Translations under genes and position numbers: made by a program
Notes under the pieces: generated by a model
What the model was told of the DNA's origin: nothing
What the model saw: only the letters and a program-made list of their open reading frames with translations
The model's database searches: none
Part shown: positions 50,836 to 60,579 of the stretch, one piece after another
Layout of the letters: every line of letters begins with the position of its first letter
How positions within the stretch are numbered: the first letter of the stretch is position 1
Source: Candidatus Eremiobacterota bacterium
Lineage (GTDB): Bacteria; Vulcanimicrobiota; CADAWZ01; Ess09-12
Direction: 5' to 3'
DNA length: 64,000 nt
NCBI GenBank assembly: GCA_031082125.1
Contig: JAVHLM010000019.1
Span: forward strand, 62,001 to 126,000

Positions 50836-53703
50836 CTAAAGCGCCCCGCAGGAGCGGAGCAGCTCGGCGATATCGTCACGCTCCCGCCCGAGGGCGACAT
50901 CAAGGGGCGTCTGCCCGTCGTGGGTTTCGGCATTCACGTCGGCACCGTTCTCTATGAGAAGATCGATAATATCAAGGTTCCCCTTCTTCACCGCCCAGTG
51001 CAGCGGTGTCTGCCCCCTGAAGGTGCGCACGTTCACGTCGGCACCGCGGTAAAGAAGCAGGTCCACGGCGTCAATCAGGTTTTTTTCCACAGCCCGGTGA
51101 AGGGGCGTCCATCCGTCATAGTTTTTGCCGTCCAGCGAGATACCCGAGGCGATGAAGCCGTCTATGCCGTCAAGATCATTCCGGTCCACGGCCTCGAAGA
51201 TATCCTTAAATTTCCTTGACACTTTCACCGGGGGAGGGGGAGCCCCTTCAGCAAGGCGGCTTTCAGGAGGCGGGGACGCTTTTGAGGGAGCAGGAATCAC
51301 TTTTACCGGTGGAGGGCCCGCCCTGGCTTCCCTTGCCACGGGAAGCTCAAGAACTTTCTGGGGAGCCCTGGCTTCCATGACAGGGACAGGCTCCGGAAGA
51401 ACGGCACCCTGGCGGAGGGCATCACGCCTTCCCTCTTCTTCGAGAAAATCAGCCACCTCCCCGTAATCCCGTTCAATGGCCCAGTCAACGGGCGTTTTCC
51501 CGTCCTGAGCCTGGGCATACACGTCGGCGCCGCGGTCTACAAGGAGCTCAATCATGGCGCCGTTTCCCTTCTTTATCGCCCAGTGAAGAGGAGTGGTCCC
51601 CCGGAAAGTCCTCACGTTGATATCGGCACCGCGGGCAACGAGAATCTCGGCAGCCCTGAGGCTCCCCTTTTCCACTGCCCAGTGAAGCGGCGTCCAGCCG
51701 TCATAATTCTTGCTGTTGAGGGGAGCACCCTGGGTGACGAAGGCGCTCACCGCATCGGGATCCTGCTTTTCAATCGCCTGGAATATGTCGCGGTATTTTC
51801 TTGTCTCCCTGGGGCCCTGGGCGCGGATCAGCTCGGCGATTTCCCAGCAGCGGTTCTCATTGGCGCACTGTACGGCCGTCCTCCCCAGGGAATCCACAAG
51901 AGTCACGTCAGCGCCCCTGGTCACGAGCAGAGAGACCAGATCGCCGTTTTCGCTCTGCACTGCCCAGTGCAGCGGCGTGAGGCCCTGGGAATCCTGCACA
52001 TTCACCTGGCAGCCTCTCGAGAGAAGCATCTCGGCCAGCTCAGTGTAAGCCTTTTTCGCCGCCCAGTGCAGCGGCGTCGAGTTGTTGTTGGTAAGGGCAT
52101 TAAGTGCGGCGCCTCCCCTGATGAGGACCTCGGCAACGTCCTTCTGGTTCCTGTCAACAGCCCAGTGGAGGGCGGTCCAGCCGAAATTGTTCTTCTCATC
52201 GGGATTGGCTCCCTTTTCGAGGAGAAGAGCCGCTACGGCTCCATGGCCATAGCAGGCGGCGAGATGGAGAGGTGTCCATCCATTGTGAGCTTTGGCGTTT
52301 ATCTGGGCTCCCTTTTCGATAAGCAGATCGGCAACCACGGGGTACCCCTTTTCCGCCGCCGCGTGCAGCGGCGTCGAGCCATCCATGGCATGCGTGGCAA
52401 CTGAAGCGCCGCAGGCCACCAGGCGCTCCACAATAATGCTGTGGCCCTTGTAAACTGCCGAGTGGAGGGGAGTCTGGCCGTCGTTGGTGATGCAGTTCAC
52501 GTTGGCGCCTTTCGCGATAAGGAGCTCCGCGATGACGCTGTGGCCCTCCTGGGCTGCCATGTGAAGAGGGGTCCAGTCCTCGTGGTCGCTGGCTTCAATG
52601 TTCGCCCCGCGGGAGATAAGGGTCACCGCTGCTTCGGTGAAGCCCTTGTTGGCCACCCAGTGAAGGGGGGTCCACCCCTCCTCGTCGGATGAATTCACGT
52701 TATCGATGAGGGCCACCATCTCATTGATCGCCTCGCAATCACCCTCGGCAAGAGCCTCAAAGACGGTCCCATAGCGCTCGGCGGATATTCTCCCTGATGA
52801 CCGCCCCTCAAGGGCTTCTAAAATCTCCTGAACCGACGAGGGGCGGCTGTCAGGCACAATTTCCAGCATCTTCATCAGGATCTGATCGACTGCTTCAGGA
52901 ACCTTGGGATTCTTTATCGAGGGAGGGTCGAAGCTGAAAAGGTTTTTCGTGAGGTCAGAAGGATCCTCACCGGTGAGGAGCTGGTGGATGACCACCCCGA
53001 GGGAATAAATATCGCTGCGGGGCTCGGCATAGCCCTTGAACTGCTCGGGCGGCGCATATCCCGGCGTGCCGATTACCACAAGCGTACCTTCCTTGTGAGG
53101 GTCAAACATGCGGGCGATGCCGAAATCTATCAGAAAAAGCTTGCCGTTATTGATCATGATATTTGAGGGCTTCATATCGCGATATACGACGGGAGGCTGC
53201 TGCGTATGGAGATAATTCAGTATGGAGAGGGCCTGCCTGAAATAATTGAGAGCCTCCTCGAGAGGAAAGATCGCTCCTTTTCGCTCATTGAAAATAGTTT
53301 CAAGATCCTTGCCGTCTATAAAGGTCATGGCAAGGTAAAAGGTGTTCTTCTGCGTTTCGGGGTCCCTTATGGAGAAAAAATCTATCACCTTGGGGAGGCC
53401 GCCATGGTGGAGCTTGGAGAGAAGGCGGGCCTCCTCCTTGAAACGCTGCTCAATGTAAAAAACCTCTTCAGGATTTGACGAGGGGGAGACCATCTTTTTG
53501 ATCGCCACGACGGTATTGAGCCTTGTGTCCCTTGCCTTGAAGACACAGCCCATGCCGCCGGACTTTATCGTGGCGAGAATATCGTAGCGGTCGTCGAGAA
53601 GCTCCTTTTTCGTCTGCTCCCTGGGAATATTGCGCATGCACCCGTCGCAGAAAAGGGATTCATCAAGATTTTCATGATGGCAGAAGGGACACTGGATTCC
53701 CAA
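50836..53703 (-). CDS. Zinc-ribbon Ser/Thr kinase with three ankyrin blocks
   Basis: 955 residues from TTG 53703, chosen because GGAGG lies seven bases upstream and the zinc ribbon ('IQCPFCHH', 'CDGC') then begins at the N terminus; a longer frame has no ribosome binding site. The kinase domain (about 33-300) has 'IKSGGMGCVFKA', K in 'AIKKM', 'YRDMKPSN' and 'IDFGIAR'. Some 17 to 18 ankyrin repeats follow in three blocks separated by 'KYRDIFQAIEKQD' and 'KFKDIFEAVDRND'; the last two blocks are near duplicates, with a Pro-rich linker between. No membrane segment is evident. Confidence 0.88.
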   Translation of the reverse strand: MGIQCPFCHHENLDESLFCDGCMRNIPREQTKKELLDDRYDILATIKSGGMGCVFKARDTRLNTVVAIKKMVSPSSNPEEVFYIEQRFKEEARLLSKLHHGGLPKVIDFFSIRDPETQKNTFYLAMTFIDGKDLETIFNERKGAIFPLEEALNYFRQALSILNYLHTQQPPVVYRDMKPSNIMINNGKLFLIDFGIARMFDPHKEGTLVVIGTPGYAPPEQFKGYAEPRSDIYSLGVVIHQLLTGEDPSDLTKNLFSFDPPSIKNPKVPEAVDQILMKMLEIVPDSRPSSVQEILEALEGRSSGRISAERYGTVFEALAEGDCEAINEMVALIDNVNSSDEEGWTPLHWVANKGFTEAAVTLISRGANIEASDHEDWTPLHMAAQEGHSVIAELLIAKGANVNCITNDGQTPLHSAVYKGHSIIVERLVACGASVATHAMDGSTPLHAAAEKGYPVVADLLIEKGAQINAKAHNGWTPLHLAACYGHGAVAALLLEKGANPDEKNNFGWTALHWAVDRNQKDVAEVLIRGGAALNALTNNNSTPLHWAAKKAYTELAEMLLSRGCQVNVQDSQGLTPLHWAVQSENGDLVSLLVTRGADVTLVDSLGRTAVQCANENRCWEIAELIRAQGPRETRKYRDIFQAIEKQDPDAVSAFVTQGAPLNSKNYDGWTPLHWAVEKGSLRAAEILVARGADINVRTFRGTTPLHWAIKKGNGAMIELLVDRGADVYAQAQDGKTPVDWAIERDYGEVADFLEEEGRRDALRQGAVLPEPVPVMEARAPQKVLELPVAREARAGPPPVKVIPAPSKASPPPESRLAEGAPPPPVKVSRKFKDIFEAVDRNDLDGIDGFIASGISLDGKNYDGWTPLHRAVEKNLIDAVDLLLYRGADVNVRTFRGQTPLHWAVKKGNLDIIDLLIENGADVNAETHDGQTPLDVALGRERDDIAELLRSCGAL

Positions 53704-53898
53704 GGGACTTCCTCCGGGTGCAAGAATCATGCATCTTGAAATATTCCACCCTCTTTTTATTTCCCCTATCATATGCTGCTGTGGATAAAAATCGGCACTC
53801 TTGGCCCGGGACATGGTTCTGAAGGAAATGCAGAAGAAGCGCAGTAATATTGAGTGAGCAGGAGACCAAAGAGGTGCTCCATTTACAGGAGGATTGTC

Positions 53899-55047
53899 AT
53901 GAAAACCTACGACGTAATAATCATTGGTGCAGGAAGCATCGGCCTCCCGCTTGCCTGGACGCTCTCAGGCGAATCTCTCAAGGTGCTGGTCATCGAAAGG
54001 CTCGCCTCGCCCGGCCAGGGACAGAACAAAGCAGCCATCGGGGGCATCAGGGCCACCCATTCAGACCCCGCCAAGATAACGGTCTGCCAGCAGAGCCTTG
54101 AGGTCTTCTCCACGTGGCAAGAGCGCTACGGTGACGACATAGGATGGGTAAAGGGAGGCTACGCCTTCCCCGCTTATACGGAGCAGATAGAGAAAACCCT
54201 CAGGGAGCTCCTTGTCATCCAGAAGAAATACCGGCTCGCCATAGAGTGGGTTGATGGAAAGACGCTCAGGGAAATAATCCCGGGCCTCTCAGAGAGAGAC
54301 CTGCGGGGCGGCACCCTCTCAGGAGAAGACGGGAACCTCTGCCCTCTCATGGCGGCCGAGGCCTTCTACAGGGCGGCAAAACGGCAGGGCGCCCGCTTCC
54401 ATTTCCAGGAAGAGGTCACCGAGGTGGCTTTAAAGAACGGGAAAAAACAGGTAAAGACTACGAAGGGCTCCTATGAAGCGCGGTACTGTATCTTTGCCGC
54501 AGGCGCTGAAGCCCGCGAGGCGGGGAAGATGCTGGGCCTTGAGATCCCCGTGACGCCTGACTGCCACGAGGCGGGCATTACCGAGCCCGTGGCCCTTTTC
54601 TTCAAGCCCCTCGTCGTGGACATAAGGGAGAGGCCCGGCTCAAAGAACTTCTATTTCTACCAGAACGACCTGGGGCAGATCGTCTTCTGCATCACCCCTT
54701 CTCCCCTCATCGTGGGCCATGACAGGGATTCCACGTCGGAGTTCCTTCCCATGGTGGCCCAGCGCCTCATCGAGGTGATGCCGCGCCTCAGGCACATCAA
54801 GGTGAGAAGGACCTGGAGGGGCCTCTATCCCATGACACCCGACGGGATCCCCTTTGTAGACGAGGTCAAGGGCTCCGACGGCGTCTATATCGCCGCGGGA
54901 ATGTGCGGCCAGGGGCTCATGCTGGGACCGGGAATTGCCAGAAACCTCACAAGCCTCATACTGCGGGGTAAACCCCTCGTAGAGGAAGAAATATTCAGAG
55001 CTTTCTCCCTCTGCCGGGAATTCACCTGCGTCGAGCTCTTGAAATAG
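53899..55047 (+). CDS. FAD-dependent oxidoreductase (DAO family)
   Basis: 382 residues. The dinucleotide-binding motif 'VIIIGAGSIGLPLAW' opens the protein and 'YIAAGMCGQGLMLGPGIA' near the end is typical of DAO/sarcosine oxidase beta-like proteins. AGGAGG precedes ATG 53899. It probably oxidises an amino acid or N-methyl amino acid, perhaps with the multi-cofactor protein at 43789. The 3' end overlaps the esterase on the opposite strand by 26 bases. Confidence 0.88.
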   Translation: MKTYDVIIIGAGSIGLPLAWTLSGESLKVLVIERLASPGQGQNKAAIGGIRATHSDPAKITVCQQSLEVFSTWQERYGDDIGWVKGGYAFPAYTEQIEKTLRELLVIQKKYRLAIEWVDGKTLREIIPGLSERDLRGGTLSGEDGNLCPLMAAEAFYRAAKRQGARFHFQEEVTEVALKNGKKQVKTTKGSYEARYCIFAAGAEAREAGKMLGLEIPVTPDCHEAGITEPVALFFKPLVVDIRERPGSKNFYFYQNDLGQIVFCITPSPLIVGHDRDSTSEFLPMVAQRLIEVMPRLRHIKVRRTWRGLYPMTPDGIPFVDEVKGSDGVYIAAGMCGQGLMLGPGIARNLTSLILRGKPLVEEEIFRAFSLCREFTCVELLK

Positions 55048-56167
55048 GAGCGCGTGGTGAGAGCCTTGCTTTCCGGTCTTTTGACAAGGCCTTCACGGGA
55101 TGGGGATGGACTGCCACGGGGGGAAAGGACTCCGGGTGCATAAGGCGCAGATTGGTCCGCCTCAGCCTCCCGGCAAAAATCTGAATAGGGATGTGAAATC
55201 GCTCGGCCCAGTGCTTCTCGCTGTGCTCCGCAAGGGGAAAGGCAAAATGCACCATATTGATTCCTATCCTGAAACCGCGGGCCATGAGTGCCGACGCCAT
55301 CTCGATGGTCACGTCATAGTTATCGCCGGGCCAGCCGCTGTCAAGATAAACCCTGAAATCCCGGTGAGACTCAAGGGGCTCATCCTGCACGCGCTCGATA
55401 AGGTTGTCGCCGAGTGAAAAGCTGCTGGAGAGGCAGGCCGCATAGCCGAATTTGTCGGGATGCTGCCAGGCAAGATAGAAGGACACGACGCCTCCCATGG
55501 AGGAGCCCATGACGGCCGTCTGCCAGGGCCCCGTGAGGGTGCGGAACTCACTGTCCACGGAAGGGACAATCTCTTTTGTCATGAATTCCCCGTAGCGCTC
55601 ATACCCCGGAAGAGTGTATTCCTTTTCGCGCTTTTCGGCGTACACCCCCACAATAATGAGCTGTTCCGTAAGGTTCATCTTGTTGAGAAGGTCAAGGTTC
55701 TCGTCAATTTTCCAGTCCTGCCCCAGGAAAGCCTCCTGGGGGAAAAAGAGGTTCTTCCCGTCCTGCATGTACACCACCGAGTAGCGCTTGAGGGTATTCT
55801 CCTGGTAGCCCTCGGGAAGGTAGGCCCTCAGAAGCCGGTGGGTCCGGTAGACTTTTGAATGGAAGACATGAATTCCGGTAATGGTGCCTCCCGTGTCGGA
55901 AAAAAAATAGGGATAGATATCATTAGGCATATTGTCGCCCAGAATGGCAAGCCTGTTGGTCCCGCGGGCCCAGTGAAATGCCCGTGGCGTTCTCATGCAG
56001 GGCTTGTAATTGAGTACCGGGTGCCTGTGGGCGATTTCAAAAATATAGCAATGGCTTTTCTCGTCAATGAAGGCCGGTTCAATGTCCTTTTTCCAGTCCT
56101 CCTCCGTGCGGAGCACAATGATTCCCTTTCCCAGGGGGTAAAAAACCCTTATGGTGGCTTTGTGCAT
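55022..56167 (-). CDS. Esterase family alpha/beta hydrolase
   Basis: 381 residues. The nucleophile elbow 'VMGSSMGGVVS' (S223), 'YLDSGWPGDNYDV' (acid) and 'AEHSEKHW' (His) give a plausible triad of the esterase D/enterochelin esterase-like family; the N-terminal 100 residues may form a carbohydrate-binding-like domain. ATG 56167 follows AAGGAG; the longer frame overlaps the next gene. Substrate unknown. The C-terminal 40 residues are basic and low complexity and lie in the overlap with the convergent gene. Confidence 0.82.
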   Translation of the reverse strand: MHKATIRVFYPLGKGIIVLRTEEDWKKDIEPAFIDEKSHCYIFEIAHRHPVLNYKPCMRTPRAFHWARGTNRLAILGDNMPNDIYPYFFSDTGGTITGIHVFHSKVYRTHRLLRAYLPEGYQENTLKRYSVVYMQDGKNLFFPQEAFLGQDWKIDENLDLLNKMNLTEQLIIVGVYAEKREKEYTLPGYERYGEFMTKEIVPSVDSEFRTLTGPWQTAVMGSSMGGVVSFYLAWQHPDKFGYAACLSSSFSLGDNLIERVQDEPLESHRDFRVYLDSGWPGDNYDVTIEMASALMARGFRIGINMVHFAFPLAEHSEKHWAERFHIPIQIFAGRLRRTNLRLMHPESFPPVAVHPHPVKALSKDRKARLSPRAPISRARRR

Positions 56168-56195
56168 GGCCGTCTCCTTCCTTGCAGGGGCTCTC

Positions 56196-56957
56196 TCACT
56201 CCTTTGCGCCAAAGGAGGTGAGAAGCTCGGTAATCTCGTGGTGATGGTGCTCGTTGGCAAGCTTGAGGGCTGTTTTCCCGTTATTAGTCCTTGCGGCGAT
56301 ATCGGCGCCTTTCAGGAGAAGATAACCCGCCACCTTCGGGTGGTTCCATGAGGCCGTGAGGTGAAGAGCAGTATATCCGTTATCGTCTTTTGCGTCAATA
56401 GTGGCTCCGTGCTCGACAAGAAACTCGACAGTCTCCCTGCTTCCCAGGCGTGCCGCCTTGTGGAGCGGAGTATGGCCGAAAAAGCCCTTCATATTTACAT
56501 CGGCGCCTCTCCTTACAAGTACCTCTATAGCCCCTGCAAAGCCTTCCTGGGCCGCCAGATGGAGAGCCGTGTCCTCCATCTCGTTCCGCTCATTCATTTC
56601 CGCACCATGGGCCAGAAGGGCCTCCACGGCCTCGGTGTATCCCTCTTTAGCCGCCTTGTGGAGAGGCGTCCACCCATGGGAGCCATGGGCGTTCACTTCC
56701 ACCCCCATGGTGAGCAGTCTCTTCACTGAAGGATAATCTCTTTTCTCTATTGCCTCGAAAATGTTGCTGACCTCGCCTCCCTCTTCTGCGGTCACACTCT
56801 TGAGGGCCTCGCCGCAGGCATCACAGAACCTTGCCTTCCCCCTGTTGTCAGTCTGGCATTTCCTGCATCGTATGAAGGCGAGCTTTTCGCCGCAGGCATC
56901 ACAGAATTTTGCCTTCTCCCTGTTGTCACTGCCGCATTTCTGACAGTAAAGCACCAT
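56196..56957 (-). CDS. Double zinc-ribbon ankyrin protein
   Basis: 253 residues. Two tandem zinc ribbons, nearly duplicated ('CQKCGSDNREKAKFCDACGE' and 'CRKCQTDNRGKARFCDACGE'), occupy residues 1-50. A short linker then leads to five ankyrin repeats, beginning with 'IFEAIEKRDYPSVKRLL' and 'GWTPLHKAAKEGYTEAVEAL'. The cap and repeats resemble those of the large kinase at 50836, so they probably share ancestry. AGGAGG precedes ATG 56957. Likely a cytosolic protein-binding adaptor. Confidence 0.85.
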   Translation of the reverse strand: MVLYCQKCGSDNREKAKFCDACGEKLAFIRCRKCQTDNRGKARFCDACGEALKSVTAEEGGEVSNIFEAIEKRDYPSVKRLLTMGVEVNAHGSHGWTPLHKAAKEGYTEAVEALLAHGAEMNERNEMEDTALHLAAQEGFAGAIEVLVRRGADVNMKGFFGHTPLHKAARLGSRETVEFLVEHGATIDAKDDNGYTALHLTASWNHPKVAGYLLLKGADIAARTNNGKTALKLANEHHHHEITELLTSFGAKE

Positions 56958-57138
56958 GGTGTCCTCCTTCGCACAAGGCATATAACCCCCTCACAATATT
57001 CTCTCTTATGGCCATTCTTCCTGGATTTTCCGAAAAACGTCACTTTCACCATGGCAGTGGCTGCAGCGGCATTCCCTCCATTCCCCGGTGGAGGGGATCC
57101 CTCTCCTTAATTGTAGCGAAAATGTTACATTTTCTCTC

Positions 57139-57168
57139 TTGAATAGCTGCGCCTCTCGCGGTTATAAT
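57139..57168 (+). promoter_or_regulatory. Promoter of the lipoprotein gene
   Basis: TTGAAT (57139-57144), 18-base spacer, TATAAT (57163-57168). An in-frame ATG at 57167 overlaps the -10 box, which confirms that the real start is downstream at 57203. Confidence 0.7.
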
Positions 57169-57202
57169 GGCAGTACTTATCTCAAGACAGGGGGGATTGT
57201 TT

Positions 57203-59053
57203 ATGAAAAACGCTTTGTACGTGGCAATCGGCATTATCATCGCCTTCTGCCTGGCACTGGCAGGCTGCGGCGGAGGAGGAGGAAGCGCTGCAGGGGGAGG
57301 AGGCATAGGGGGAGGCGGCATCACCCCCATCCCCACCGTGGCACCCACTGCTCAGCCAGGCGCTTACGGCACAAGCGGCTACGTGTACCGCTCAGCAGGG
57401 CTCAGGGCAGGGAACGAAAAACTCATCGTGCTCCCGCAGGCTACCGCTCCTTCAGGCTTTATCCCCGCCGCAGGCATCGTGGTGCAGATCTGCTCAGATC
57501 CGCCGCTGATGCAGCGCACCGACAGCAATGGGTTCTTTGACTTCGGCGAGGTGCCCTCCTCACTTCTTGGCGATCTCTCGTTTCCCGACGTTATTGTTGA
57601 CGATCCGGGATCGTCAGTGCCTCCTTCGAGCTATCCCATGCTCTGGGAGCCCATGGAGAGCTCTCAGCTCACCGACATGAGGATCGTGCCGCCTTGGAGC
57701 GAGACGGGAGAGCAGGCATGGTCCCTCGTGGCAGGCCAGGTTGAATGGTTCACCGTCGTAGGCAGGTACCAGGGCGAATGGCATCCCGTTTCCGACACAA
57801 TCACCTGGTCGGTAAGCAGCGCGAACCTGGGAGAGTTCGACGATTACGGCATATTCTACTCCAACAGCGCCATCACTGCGACGGCGACGGGCACCGTGAC
57901 GGCTTCCTTCGGCGGGAAGAGCCTCACCCTCACCCTTAAGGTCCTTGGGCCCGACAGCATAGGGAGCCTCTCCGGCACCGTGAAGGACACGAAGGGCAAC
58001 CCTGCCGTCAATACCATCGTGCAGATCATGGCCGATACCACCTCGCCCAACTGCTCATCGGGCTGCGCCATCACCGACGAGACGGGAGCTTACGAGATCA
58101 CGGGCATCCCCTTCGGCACCTACCAGGTAGAGGTCTATAGCCTTTACGGCTCTTCGATAGTATCGGAAAAAGTGGAGATCAACGGAAAAGTGGTGAAAAA
58201 CTTCACCGTCTCCGAGACGGCGGCGACACTCTATGCCACGACCAGCACCGACAAGATCGCCTACAAGCCCGGCGAGACCATCAAGGTCCAGGTGGCCCTC
58301 ATGAACATGGGAAGCTCAACGACAACCTTCACCTATACGGCCATCAAATTTGACCTGGTGAAGACCGACTTCGCCACAGGCGAGAGCACGGTCATCTCTT
58401 CCGTCACCACGGAAGGCGGCACGGCCACCGTGGCAGGCTACGGGTATACCGTCACCCCCGAAACCGCCGCATCCCTCGACGTTCCCCAGTCCGCGCCTGA
58501 AAACGAGGCTTACAGCATAAAGACCACCTTCACGGCATCACAGGCACTGACGGTGTGGGACGGCTTCGTGATAATCGGCGACGAGCCCATCCCTTACCCC
58601 ATGCCCGAGCCGACGGGGACTGTTGAGCCCCAGCCTTACCCTACGGCGTCACCCTCGACGACCTCAACGACCAACCCGTCTTACAACGACGACAAGTATT
58701 ATCTCGGCGAGATCAAGTCACGGCTCAGCAGCGCATATTCCGACATTTACAGTTACGCGAACAGGGCTTACTATGGCGAAGACGTGTCATATTACGTCAA
58801 CGGGGGAAGCAATGTCCAGGACAGCCTGAAATACTGCAGGAACTGGCTCATGCCTTACCTGAAAAAAGTGAGCTACTCCGGCTGGCAGAGCGAGATTGAC
58901 TCGGTGCTGCGCGATCTTGACCGTTACGCTTACAGCGGGGGGACGTACAGCGACCTTTACAGCGCGAGCAACAGCCTGAGCGGCCTGATCTCCGAGGTAG
59001 ACCAGGCTTACTGGAGCGGCTCGAAACGCCCGAAGAAGCTCCGGAGAAAGTAG
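57203..59053 (+). CDS. Large lipoprotein with carboxypeptidase-regulatory-like domain
   Basis: 616 residues with a lipoprotein signal ('AFCLALAGC') and a Gly-rich linker. A beta domain, then a carboxypeptidase regulatory-like domain ('GSLSGTVKDTKGNPA...', 'DETGAYEITGIPFGTYQVEV'), then a BsuPI-like beta domain ('YKPGETIKVQVALMNMGSST') follow. The last 110 residues are Tyr-rich and helical. The ATG at 57203 has a GGGGGA box upstream. Predicted to be surface exposed; function unknown. Confidence 0.75.
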   Translation: MKNALYVAIGIIIAFCLALAGCGGGGGSAAGGGGIGGGGITPIPTVAPTAQPGAYGTSGYVYRSAGLRAGNEKLIVLPQATAPSGFIPAAGIVVQICSDPPLMQRTDSNGFFDFGEVPSSLLGDLSFPDVIVDDPGSSVPPSSYPMLWEPMESSQLTDMRIVPPWSETGEQAWSLVAGQVEWFTVVGRYQGEWHPVSDTITWSVSSANLGEFDDYGIFYSNSAITATATGTVTASFGGKSLTLTLKVLGPDSIGSLSGTVKDTKGNPAVNTIVQIMADTTSPNCSSGCAITDETGAYEITGIPFGTYQVEVYSLYGSSIVSEKVEINGKVVKNFTVSETAATLYATTSTDKIAYKPGETIKVQVALMNMGSSTTTFTYTAIKFDLVKTDFATGESTVISSVTTEGGTATVAGYGYTVTPETAASLDVPQSAPENEAYSIKTTFTASQALTVWDGFVIIGDEPIPYPMPEPTGTVEPQPYPTASPSTTSTTNPSYNDDKYYLGEIKSRLSSAYSDIYSYANRAYYGEDVSYYVNGGSNVQDSLKYCRNWLMPYLKKVSYSGWQSEIDSVLRDLDRYAYSGGTYSDLYSASNSLSGLISEVDQAYWSGSKRPKKLRRK

Positions 59054-59082
59054 AGCTTCGGGGAGATCAAATCTTGAAGTGA

Positions 59083-59121
59083 CAGGGACGGGCTTATGAG
59101 CGCATCATAAGGCCGTCCCTG
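59083..59121. other. Long perfect-armed hairpin after the lipoprotein gene
   Basis: CAGGGACGGGCTTATGA (59083-59099) pairs with TCATAAGGCCGTCCCTG (59105-59121) with one mismatch. No U-tract follows on the plus strand; it may be a terminator, processing site or REP-like element shared with the convergent purB gene. Confidence 0.65.
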
Positions 59122-59160
59122 ATTGCTTCGGAACGGATTGCTTCGGAACGGATTGCTCCG
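59121..59160 (+). repeat. Fifteen-base tandem repeats
   Basis: GATTGCTTCGGAACG occurs twice in tandem (59121-59135, 59136-59150), followed by a partial third copy GATTGCTCCG (59151-59160). The array fills the gap between the hairpin and purB. Confidence 0.85.
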
Positions 59161-59177
59161 CACCATGTTCCGGAACG

Positions 59178-60473
59178 CTAAAGACCGAAGCGGCGGTATA
59201 TCTCGTCTACATGGCGGAGGTACCAGGAATAGTCAAAAAGGGCCTCAAGCTCAGATTCCGCGAGATGGCGGCCCACCTCCCCGCAGCTTTTGAGCTCGTC
59301 AAAGAGGCTCAGGGACTTGTCTTCCCAGACTCTCCCCGCCGCCTCCTGAATTACCCGGTAAGCGCTGTCCCTCTCCATCCCCTTGTCGATAAGGGCCAGA
59401 AGGACCCTCTGTGAAAAGACAAGGCCCCTGGTGAGCTCCAGGTTCTCCCTCATCCGCCCCTGGTCTATGGAGAGCCCCGCCATGAGGGCCGTGAGCCTTG
59501 CAAGCATATAGTCCGCCAGCTGCGAGCTGTCGGGAAGGATGATGCGCTCTGCCGATGAGTGGCTGATATCCCGCTCATGCCAGAGGGCCACGTCTTCATA
59601 GGCAGTGACCACATGACCCCTGAGGACTCTCGAGAGGCCGCAGAGGTTCTCCGCCGACACGGGATTCCTCTTGTGGGGCATGGCCGAAGAGCCTTTCTGG
59701 CCCTTCCCGAAGCCTTCCATGGCTTCCATTACCTCGGTGCGCTGGAGGTGCCTGAGCTCCGTCGCTATCTTCTCGATGGTGGCGCCCAGAAGGGCCAGGA
59801 GCGCCACGTAGCGGGCATGGCGCTCGCGCTGCACAATCTGCGTGGATATGGGCGCCGGCTCAAGGCCGAGCTGCCGGCACACTGAGCGCTCCACGGCGGG
59901 CTCCACAGTTGCATAGGTCCCCACGGCGCCTGAGATCTTTCCCGTCTTCACCTCTCGTCTCACTTCCTTCAGATGCTCCCGGTGGCGCAGCATCTCATCA
60001 TACCAGAGGAGGAACTTGAGGCCGAAGCTCATGGGCTCGGCATGAACCCCATGGGTCCTCCCGGCGGCAGGAGTGGTTTTGTGGGCCACGGCCATATCCC
60101 TCAGAACCTCCCCAAGAGCTTCAATTCTTTTTTCTATCAGGTCGAGGGATTCCCCCATGATGAGCGCCTGCGCCGTGTCAAGGATATCGGAGGAAGTGAC
60201 GCCGAGATGGATGAAGCGACCCTCGGGTCCCACCTGCTCCTGAACATTCTGCAGAAAGGCCGCCACGTCGTGGCGGGTCTCGTGCTCCAGCTCCTCGATT
60301 CTTGAAGCGGTGAAGGAGGCTTTTTCAAGAATCACGGAAAGCGCATCTCGGGAGATCATACCGAGCTCATTCCAGGCCCTGCATACGGCAAGCTCCACTG
60401 AGAGCCACATGCGGTACTTGTTTTCAATGCTCCAGAGAGCCGACATTTCAGGCGTTCGATACCGTGGCACCAT
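59178..60473 (-). CDS. purB: Adenylosuccinate lyase
   Basis: 431 residues, the normal size. The signature 'GSSAMPHKRNPVSAE' is present, along with 'ETRHDVAAF', 'GVTSSDILDT' and 'GRTHGVHAEPM'. PurB acts twice in purine synthesis, releasing fumarate from SAICAR and from adenylosuccinate. I choose ATG 60473 because GGAGG lies nine bases upstream and the protein then begins 'MVPRYRTPEM', the family start; an ATG at 60521 would add 16 residues. It is followed by a repeat-rich intergenic region. Confidence 0.96.
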   Translation of the reverse strand: MVPRYRTPEMSALWSIENKYRMWLSVELAVCRAWNELGMISRDALSVILEKASFTASRIEELEHETRHDVAAFLQNVQEQVGPEGRFIHLGVTSSDILDTAQALIMGESLDLIEKRIEALGEVLRDMAVAHKTTPAAGRTHGVHAEPMSFGLKFLLWYDEMLRHREHLKEVRREVKTGKISGAVGTYATVEPAVERSVCRQLGLEPAPISTQIVQRERHARYVALLALLGATIEKIATELRHLQRTEVMEAMEGFGKGQKGSSAMPHKRNPVSAENLCGLSRVLRGHVVTAYEDVALWHERDISHSSAERIILPDSSQLADYMLARLTALMAGLSIDQGRMRENLELTRGLVFSQRVLLALIDKGMERDSAYRVIQEAAGRVWEDKSLSLFDELKSCGEVGRHLAESELEALFDYSWYLRHVDEIYRRFGL

Positions 60474-60579
60474 GGGAAGAGTCCTCCGAATCCTGTGAAA
60501 ATACTGCCTGAGATAGTTCACTCAAGGGCGGGCCTTCTCCTCTGTGGCTTCCCCCCCGTATGAGGAGCTCCCCCGCGGC

